Assembly (NCBI RefSeq): GCF_003788635.1
Contig: NZ_AYKH01000020.1
Span: forward strand, 1-37,020
DNA from: Salinisphaera orenii subsp. orenii MK-B5
GTDB taxonomy: Bacteria; Pseudomonadota; Gammaproteobacteria; Nevskiales; Salinisphaeraceae
Direction: 5' to 3'
Length of the DNA stretch: 37,020 bases
Shown here in pieces: positions 31,549 through 37,020 of the stretch. Made by a program: the position numbers and the translations under genes. The stretch's first letter is position 1, and every line of letters begins with the position of its first letter. Below the pieces are notes generated by a model. It was not told where the DNA came from. It made no database searches and saw only the letters and a program-made list of their open reading frames with translations.

Positions 31549-31818
31549 TCAGGCCGGGGGCTGGCGGCCGATCGCCTTGCGCCAGGCGCCGCTGACCGCG
31601 CCCTGGCCGACGACCCGCGCGAAGGCCACGCAGAAACCGCTGACCGCGGCCCAGGCCAGAAGGCCCTGCCAGCTGTTGCGGCGATCGGCCACGTCCTGCG
31701 GCGGCTCCTCGTCACGCGTGCGGCGCCAAACGGCGGCGGCGCCCTGCCGTGCCGCCATGCCGGCGCCGATCGTGGCCCCGGCGGCCAGCGCCGCCCAGAG
31801 TATGCGTTCTCGATCCAT
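31549..31818 (-). CDS. DUF4235 family small membrane protein
   Basis: This 89-residue protein has two hydrophobic segments (about 6-22 and 52-70). The pattern ALAAGATIGAGMAARQGAAA, then WRRTRDEEPPQD, WAAVSGFCVAFARVVGQ and AWRKAIGRQPP fits DUF4235, a family of unknown function. It is divergent from the FAD-dehydrogenase gene, with 214 bases between. Confidence 0.72.
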   Translation of the reverse strand: MDRERILWAALAAGATIGAGMAARQGAAAVWRRTRDEEPPQDVADRRNSWQGLLAWAAVSGFCVAFARVVGQGAVSGAWRKAIGRQPPA

Positions 31819-32032
31819 GACTGTTGTCGCCCGGACCGCCGGGCGCTCCCATATTGAATAATGGCGTCATCGTACCCGAGGATGACGGCGACGATCGCCT
31901 GCCGGGGCGGCGCCGCTCGCGGGCGTATGTCCGATGCGCGCCGGCGACGCGACGCATACCCGATAGAATGAGGCGCGCATATCGGATCGCGGTCGGATGC
32001 ACGCGCCGTGATCCCTACGATAGGGAGACTTC

Positions 32033-33445
32033 ATGGCCGGTATGACCGCCCATCCGGAACCGGCCGCGGCGCCCGCCGCCGTCGCGGCCGTCCTCGAGGC
32101 GCTCGGCCCGCTGCTGGGCGAGCGGCTGACGACCCATAAAGCGGTGCGGGAACAGCACGGCCACGACGAATCCTGGCATAGCCCGGCACTGCCGGATGCC
32201 GTGTGTTTCGCGCAGACCGCCGACGAGGTCGCCGCCATCCTGCGCTGCTGCAACGCGCACGGCGTGCCGGTGCTCGCCTACGGCGTGGGGACCTCGATCG
32301 AGGGCCAGGTGATCGCCGAGCGTGGCGGTCTGTGCGTCGACCTGTCGCGAATGGACGCGATCCGTGCGGTGCGCCCGGACGACATGGACGCCACCGTCGA
32401 GGCGGGCGTCACGCGCACCGCCCTCAACGCGCATCTGCGCGACACGGGGCTGTTCTTTTCGGTCGACCCCGGGGCGGACGCCAGCCTCGGCGGCATGGCC
32501 TCGACCCGCGCCAGCGGCACCAATACGGTCCGCTACGGCACCGTCCGCGACAACGTTTTGTCCCTGACCGCGGTCATGCCCGACGGCACGGTCGTGCGTA
32601 CCGGCGGGCGGGCACGCAAGTCCGCCGCAGGCTACGATCTGACCCATCTGCTGATCGGTGCCGAGGGCACGCTCGGCATCATCACGGAGCTGACCGTGCG
32701 CCTGCACGGCCTGCCGGAGGCGGTCTGCGCGGCCACCGTGGTCTTCGCCGACGTCGCTGGTGCCGTGGACGCGGTGATCGCCTCCATCCAGCACGGTCTT
32801 CCGATGGCTCGCATCGAGCTGCTCGACGAACTCTCGATGCAGGCGGTCAATCGCCACAACGGCCTGGCCCACGCCGAGAAACCGACGTTGTTTCTCGAAT
32901 TCCACGGCAGCGCCGCCGCGGTCGAGGCGCAGGTCGCGACCATGGGCGAGCTCTGTCGCGAGTTCGGCGGCAGCGACTTCGCCTGGGCGACGCGGGCGGA
33001 GGAGCGCAGTGCGCTCTGGGCCGCGCGGCACGCCGCGGCCTATGCGTCGAAGCAGCTACGCCCCGGCCGGGACTTCCATGCCACCGATATCTGCGTGCCG
33101 ATCTCGCGGCTGGCCGAGGCCATCGAAGCCGCGCAGGCGGACGTGGCCGAACTCGGCCTCACCGCGCCGCTGTTCGGCCACGTCGGCGACGGCAATTTCC
33201 ATCTGGTGGTGGTGCTCGATCGCCACGACCCGGCCGAGGTCGCGGCACTGGACACGCTCAACGCGCGCCTGATCTCGCGGGCGCTCGCCGTCGGGGGCAC
33301 CTGCACCGGCGAACACGGCATCGGCGTCGGCAAGCGCGACTATCTGCGCGATGAGCACGGGGCCGGCGTGGACGTGATGCGCGCGATCAAGCAGGCGCTC
33401 GACCCGAACGGGATCATGAATCCCGGCAAGCTTTTGCCTGACTAA
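32033..33445 (+). CDS. FAD-linked 2-hydroxyacid dehydrogenase (D-lactate/glycolate dehydrogenase type)
   Basis: This 470-residue protein is related to GlcD and the cytochrome-linked D-lactate dehydrogenases. The FAD-binding part has GVGTSIEGQ (about 84-92), then DPGADASLGGMASTRASGTN and GYDLTHLLIGAEGTLGIITE. The C-terminal FAD-oxidase part has GHVGDGNFHLVVVL (H383), CTGEHGIGVGKRDYL and LDPNGIMNPGKLLPD. It would oxidise a D-2-hydroxyacid and pass electrons to the quinone or cytochrome chain. AGGGAG lies before the ATG. There are no glcE or glcF genes beside it, so it acts alone like Dld enzymes. The exact acid is not determined. Confidence 0.87.
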   Translation: MAGMTAHPEPAAAPAAVAAVLEALGPLLGERLTTHKAVREQHGHDESWHSPALPDAVCFAQTADEVAAILRCCNAHGVPVLAYGVGTSIEGQVIAERGGLCVDLSRMDAIRAVRPDDMDATVEAGVTRTALNAHLRDTGLFFSVDPGADASLGGMASTRASGTNTVRYGTVRDNVLSLTAVMPDGTVVRTGGRARKSAAGYDLTHLLIGAEGTLGIITELTVRLHGLPEAVCAATVVFADVAGAVDAVIASIQHGLPMARIELLDELSMQAVNRHNGLAHAEKPTLFLEFHGSAAAVEAQVATMGELCREFGGSDFAWATRAEERSALWAARHAAAYASKQLRPGRDFHATDICVPISRLAEAIEAAQADVAELGLTAPLFGHVGDGNFHLVVVLDRHDPAEVAALDTLNARLISRALAVGGTCTGEHGIGVGKRDYLRDEHGAGVDVMRAIKQALDPNGIMNPGKLLPD

Positions 33446-33526
33446 CCGCCGGCCGGGGGTTGTCCCGGTCCCGTGCCGCAGTCCGCCGGACAGACAACGC
33501 CCGACAGCCGTCATTCGACGGGGCGG

Positions 33527-35473
33527 CTACGTCGAAGACGGCTCGTTGCAGCAGCCCGCGTGACGGCTGTGACTCGACGCCGACGGCGGCACGTTCATCG
33601 TCGGGTTGCTGTCGAAAAAGCCCGACGCGCGCAGGGTGAAGCCGGCATGGGCGACGGGCATGACCGGCCAGTCCTCCGGCCGCGGGATGTGGTGGTGGCC
33701 GACGGTGTGCCAGAGCACGATGTCGGTGTCGTCGAGATTGCGCTGCCGGCGCGCACAGGCGGTCAGGCCGGTGTCGGCCGGGTTCTGGTTGATGTAGTCG
33801 CCGGCGGCGAACAGTTCGTCGCGGTCGTAGGCGGTGATCCAGACCGGATGATGGATGAACGCCGCGCGCCGGCTCACCGGGGCGTCGGGATAGGCGAACG
33901 GGCGGACCGTCTCGCCGGGTACGAGCGCGTAGCCGACGGCCTGGCCGAGCGCGTTGGTCACCGACGGGTTGACGATCTTCCACTGGCGGCCGGCGAGCGG
34001 GTCGGCCTGGCGGGCGCCGTCACGCTCGTTGGCGATCAGCGTCGACACCGGATGATAGGCGTTCAGATGGGGATTGACGGCCGCGTCGTGCGGTGCGGCG
34101 ACGGTGTCGATCTCGTGGACCGAGTTGTCGACGCCGTCCACGGTCATGTCCAGGCGGAAATTGAAGAAATGCTGGTGGATGGGCGCATACAGCTGCGGCG
34201 CCACCAATGTGCCGTACTGCGGCGTCTCGTCGGGTGGAAAGGCGCCTACCGACAGACAGCCCGTGAGCTTGATATCCATCTCGACGGTGCCGTCCTGATA
34301 CAGGCTCCAGTAGAAGCCGTAGTCGTAGTTGCCCACGGTGGCGAAGAACGAGATCACCAGCCGGCGCGAGCGGCGCACTTCGCTGTGTTCGGTGCGCCAG
34401 TCGGTATGTTTCCAGAGCGTGCCGTGGTCCTCTTCGTGCAGGCAGATCACGCGGTTCATGTGCACGACCTCGCCGGTCGCGGTGACCTGGTCGACGTCGA
34501 AATAATGGATCGTGCCGAGACAGTCGCAGCCCAGGGTGAGCGTGTTCGCCAGCCGGCCGACGCCGTATTCGCCCACGTCGAAGGCGTTCTTGCGGTTGTG
34601 CACCGGCGTCGGGTCGCCGTAGGGCACGACCATTTCCGACAGGGCGGCGCGATACATCACCGGCCGCTCGCGGCCCTGATCGTTGTAGGCGAGCTGATGC
34701 AGCACCAGCCCTTCGCGCGGGGTGAAGCCGACGCGAAACGACCAGCCGAGCCATTCGACGTGCTGGCCGTCGACATGAAAGCTCGGCCCGTCCGGCTGCA
34801 CGATCTCGAGCGCCTTGATGTCGTCGCGCAGCGGGCCGACCGAGTCGGCGGTGTAGTTGCCGGTCAGCGGCGGCAGTTCGACCTCGCCGTGATCCTCCAC
34901 CTCGAGGACCGCCATGCGCTCGAGATCGACGACGGCATGCACGCCGTCGACCGGGCGGCCGTAGCCGACGTCGTCGTCGCTGCCGCGCAGCCAGGTGTAG
35001 GCGCGCGCCAGCCGCCTGTCCGGCCAGCGCTCGTCACCGTAGAAGCCGGCCGACCAGGGGTCGACGATGGCGCGATCGAAATCGGTAATACCGCGTTTTT
35101 TCAGTGCAGCCTGCCAGGCGGGATCGGCCTTGACCGCCTTCTCGCAGTCGACGAATTCCTCGAGCAGAATACCCGGCTGCACGCCGGCCTTGTGCTCGCG
35201 CCGGGTCACGCTGGCGGTGTCCAGGCTCACCACGGCCTCCCAGGTCTGGCCGTCGACCATGAGGATGCAGAAGGCCTCGCGCGCCAGCGCTGCGCCCGGG
35301 GACCAGCCCAGCACGTCGCGTTTGTGCGGCTCGTAGAGGGTGACGGTATGAAAGATCGGCGCATCGCCGAAGCCGCCGTCCTCGCGGATCACGGCCACCA
35401 CCGCGGCCAGCTCCTCGGCGCTCAGCGGCGTCAGCGGGTGGTCGCTGCCCTCGGTCCGTGCAATGTCGTCCAT
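33527..35473 (-). CDS. Copper-containing primary amine oxidase
   Basis: This 648-residue enzyme would oxidise primary amines to aldehyde, ammonia and hydrogen peroxide. The Tyr that becomes topaquinone is Y383 in TVGNYDYGFYW, matching the T-x-x-N-Y-D/E consensus. Copper ligands are H433 and H435 (IHQHFFNF), with H609 (PVAHAGF) as the third. These spacings resemble those of Arthrobacter phenylethylamine/histamine-type oxidases. No signal peptide is seen, so it is probably cytosolic, unlike periplasmic TynA. The ATG at 35473 follows GGAGACAGG. The frame remains open far upstream of this ATG, opposite the next gene, but that part has no homology. It is divergent from an M24-fold hydrolase gene. 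Confidence 0.92.
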   Translation of the reverse strand: MDDIARTEGSDHPLTPLSAEELAAVVAVIREDGGFGDAPIFHTVTLYEPHKRDVLGWSPGAALAREAFCILMVDGQTWEAVVSLDTASVTRREHKAGVQPGILLEEFVDCEKAVKADPAWQAALKKRGITDFDRAIVDPWSAGFYGDERWPDRRLARAYTWLRGSDDDVGYGRPVDGVHAVVDLERMAVLEVEDHGEVELPPLTGNYTADSVGPLRDDIKALEIVQPDGPSFHVDGQHVEWLGWSFRVGFTPREGLVLHQLAYNDQGRERPVMYRAALSEMVVPYGDPTPVHNRKNAFDVGEYGVGRLANTLTLGCDCLGTIHYFDVDQVTATGEVVHMNRVICLHEEDHGTLWKHTDWRTEHSEVRRSRRLVISFFATVGNYDYGFYWSLYQDGTVEMDIKLTGCLSVGAFPPDETPQYGTLVAPQLYAPIHQHFFNFRLDMTVDGVDNSVHEIDTVAAPHDAAVNPHLNAYHPVSTLIANERDGARQADPLAGRQWKIVNPSVTNALGQAVGYALVPGETVRPFAYPDAPVSRRAAFIHHPVWITAYDRDELFAAGDYINQNPADTGLTACARRQRNLDDTDIVLWHTVGHHHIPRPEDWPVMPVAHAGFTLRASGFFDSNPTMNVPPSASSHSRHAGCCNEPSST

Positions 35474-35644
35474 GCCTGTCTCCTGTAGTCGCGGATGGGC
35501 CGCACCGTTGCGGTCCGTCGACGATTCGTTGCAATAGACGGGCCAGAAGCGGCACCCGCGGTGACGGCTGTTGCAAGCCTCGGCGTTCTGGCGTTCGATG
35601 GGTGCGGGCCCGGCGCTGCGGGCCGATCGGCAGGAGGCGAGACC
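35474..35644. promoter_or_regulatory. Divergent promoter region of the amine oxidase and M24-fold genes
   Basis: This 171-base gap separates two divergent start codons, each with a good ribosome-binding site (GGAG for the oxidase, CAGGAGG for the hydrolase). Common control is likely from this layout, but no operator or promoter boxes were assigned. Confidence 0.5.
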
Positions 35645-36844
35645 ATGGACTACGACACCTATCGCGAGCAGCTGCTGGCCCGGCTGCCCGAGCCGGAGCT
35701 GGCCTTTCCGGTGGCCGAGTACGAGAGTCGCCTGGCGGCCGTGCGGCGGGCGATGGCCGAGCGCGGCCTCGATCTGCTGATGGTCACCGACCCGGCCGAG
35801 CTGTGCTACCTGACCGGCTACACCACCTTCGAGGTCTCGGTGCAGTGTGCGCTGCTGGTCTCGGCGCAGGAATGCGTGCTGTTCGTGCCGGCGATCGAGA
35901 TCGGGCCGGCGGTGTATCTGTCGCGGGTGGACGCGGTGATCGGCTATGCCTGGGAGTCGCCGCGGTCGGTCGCGGCGCAGCTGGCCGCAGAGATCGTGCG
36001 GCTGACCGCCGGTCCGGCGCCGCGTATCGCCGTCGCCCGCTGGAGCGGCTCGCTGCGGCCGGGGCTGCTGGAAGCGCTCGAAGTGCAGCTGGACGGGGCC
36101 CGTTTCATGGATACGGGCGATCTGCTGGATCGCATCCGGGTGGTCAAGTCGCCGGCGGAGATGGCCTTTCTGGCCGAGAGCGCGGCCATCACCGGCGCCG
36201 GGCTGGACGCGGCCGGGCGAGCGGTCGGCGAGGGCGTGATCGACCACGAGATCGCCCGGGCCGGGGCCGACGCCATGCTCGGTGGCGGCAGCGAATTCAT
36301 GAGCATGCAGCCGATCGTCGCGGCCGGCTTTCGCAGCGGCATCATTCACACCAGCCACGCGGGGTATCGGATCGCGCGCGGCGACGTCGTGTTCACCGAG
36401 TTCGGCGCCGTGCGCCGACGCTACACCGCGCCGATGATGCGCACCGCGGTGGTGGCGCCGGTGGCCGACGAGGTCCGCGTGTTCCACGAGGTCTGTCTGG
36501 CGGTGCTCGAAGCGGTCATGGAGGCTGCGCGCAGCGGCGCCCCGGTGGCGGGCGCGGCTCGCGCCGGGGCCGAGGCACTCGCGCCGATCGCTGACCGCGC
36601 GTTCTTCTCGGGGGTCTACGGCTACCCGGTGGGCCTGCAGTTTCCGCCCTCCTGGGTGGCCGGCTCGACGTTCATCGCCGAGGACAGCGACGCGGTATTC
36701 GCCGACGACATGGTCTTCCATCTGCCCATCTGTCTGCGCCGGCCCGGGGCGTTCGGCGTCGGCGTCAGCGAGACGGTGCGGATCACCGCCGACGGCGCCC
36801 GGGCCATCACCGCCAACGATCGCCGCCTGCAGATCCACGACTGA
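35645..36844 (+). CDS. M24-fold (creatinase/prolidase-like) hydrolase with non-canonical active site
   Basis: This protein of 399 residues starts at the ATG at 35645, after CAGGAGG. It has an N-terminal creatinase-type domain (FPVAEYESRLAAVRRAMAER, then LLMVTDPAELCYLTGYTT) and a pita-bread C-terminal domain. The usual dinuclear metal ligands are mostly replaced. The first Asp is E252 in VFTEFG, the second Asp is P263 in YTAPMMRT, the His of the HGxG motif is Tyr in GYPVGLQFPPSW, and the first Glu is lost in MVFHLPI. The last, E376 in VSETVRIT, remains. H235 and H238 (IIHTSHAG) are candidates for catalysis. The pattern resembles creatinase and ectoine hydrolase (DoeA)-like proteins, so an amide or C-N hydrolase is more likely than an aminopeptidase. 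Divergent from the amine oxidase. Confidence 0.82.
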   Translation: MDYDTYREQLLARLPEPELAFPVAEYESRLAAVRRAMAERGLDLLMVTDPAELCYLTGYTTFEVSVQCALLVSAQECVLFVPAIEIGPAVYLSRVDAVIGYAWESPRSVAAQLAAEIVRLTAGPAPRIAVARWSGSLRPGLLEALEVQLDGARFMDTGDLLDRIRVVKSPAEMAFLAESAAITGAGLDAAGRAVGEGVIDHEIARAGADAMLGGGSEFMSMQPIVAAGFRSGIIHTSHAGYRIARGDVVFTEFGAVRRRYTAPMMRTAVVAPVADEVRVFHEVCLAVLEAVMEAARSGAPVAGAARAGAEALAPIADRAFFSGVYGYPVGLQFPPSWVAGSTFIAEDSDAVFADDMVFHLPICLRRPGAFGVGVSETVRITADGARAITANDRRLQIHD

Positions 36845-36954
36845 GCCGTCCGCGGCCGCCGCGTGCCCGGCCCGCGATGGCGCTGCTGTGCAACGCGGAT
36901 CACGTGGTCGCGGCGACCCCGTCGGTGCGATGGGCGAAGGCGGCCGAAGGTTTC

Positions 36955-36960
36955 TATAAT
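36955..36960 (+). promoter_or_regulatory. Possible -10 box near the right edge
   Basis: TATAAT stands alone in GC-rich sequence. No good -35 box is seen 17 bases upstream. A stem GTCGCGCC (36969-36976) with GGCGCGAC (36987-36994) follows. Any gene it serves would lie outside the window. Confidence 0.35.
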
Positions 36961-37020
36961 GGCGGGTCGTCGCGCCCGGCTCGGGCGGCGCGACGCCGCA
37001 ACGGTCGGCCGCCGCCGGCC

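Noticed and set aside
33473-35488. Long plus-strand open frame opposite the amine oxidase
   Set aside because: The amine oxidase has intact catalytic motifs. The opposite frame is low-complexity Val/Asp/Arg sequence without homology.
35474-36838. N-terminal extension of the amine oxidase frame to about 1100 residues
   Set aside because: The extension lies opposite the M24-fold gene, has no homology, and the ATG at 35473 has a good ribosome-binding site and gives the usual family length.
1-37020. CRISPR array, rRNA, tRNA, prophage or integron features
   Set aside because: No regularly spaced repeats, tRNA-like cloverleaf, phage structural genes or attC-like sites were recognised by reading; the clustered hairpins at 1.7-8.8 kb are irregularly spaced and fit REP units better.

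Overview
The window is high-GC bacterial DNA whose gene content (RecQ, RAYT and REP-like elements, copper amine oxidase, MetY, PEP-CTERM-tailed exported proteins, DUF1206, DUF421, YgjV) suggests a gammaproteobacterium. A halophilic Salinisphaera-like lineage is my best guess, but that is inference from gene flavour and not a measured assignment. No rRNA, tRNA, CRISPR array or phage module was seen.

Left third (1 to about 12.2 kb): an accessory, decaying zone. It starts with an IS481-family element whose right end is fused to a frameshifted, truncated IS30-family transposase. The IS30 remnant stops at a 44-bp perfect palindrome carrying the motif GGGTCAGGTCTTGCATT. The same motif recurs as short hairpins at about 1.97, 4.48, 4.56 and 6.96 kb, with a degenerate form at 8.83 kb. 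A REP-associated tyrosine transposase (RAYT, 7959-8807) lies among them and is the natural candidate to have mobilised them. Between the hairpins sit two decayed copies of the membrane N-terminus of an Mrr-like endonuclease, an intact flavin monooxygenase with an NTF2-like N-terminal domain, RecQ, a LysR 3' remnant and a membrane NERD-domain protein. Then come an intact PIN/RHH toxin-antitoxin pair, a scrap of a second RAYT gene, a YgjV-like membrane protein, a frameshifted HNH endonuclease gene and a dead VapBC pair.

Middle (12.2 to 24.9 kb): mostly intact metabolic genes. A MmgE/PrpD-family dehydratase and a succinate-semialdehyde-type aldehyde dehydrogenase run rightward. A leftward operon of three unrecognised membrane-associated proteins follows, the last being an Asp-box (BNR) beta-propeller. 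A 3-mercaptopyruvate sulfurtransferase-like gene is broken by at least five frame changes. Next come metY, an Asp-nucleophile alpha/beta hydrolase and a GST-like protein with an extra C-terminal domain.

Right third (24.9 to 37.0 kb): two exported proteins with PEP-CTERM-like tails (24950-25678 and 30767-31414), each with a clear intrinsic terminator, flank DUF1206 and DUF421 membrane proteins, a GST and a family uracil-DNA glycosylase. A DUF4235 protein and a GlcD/Dld-type FAD dehydrogenase follow. The window ends with a divergent pair: a copper amine oxidase and an M24-fold hydrolase that has lost most canonical metal ligands. The pair could release and then oxidise an amine, which is an inference from adjacency and family only.
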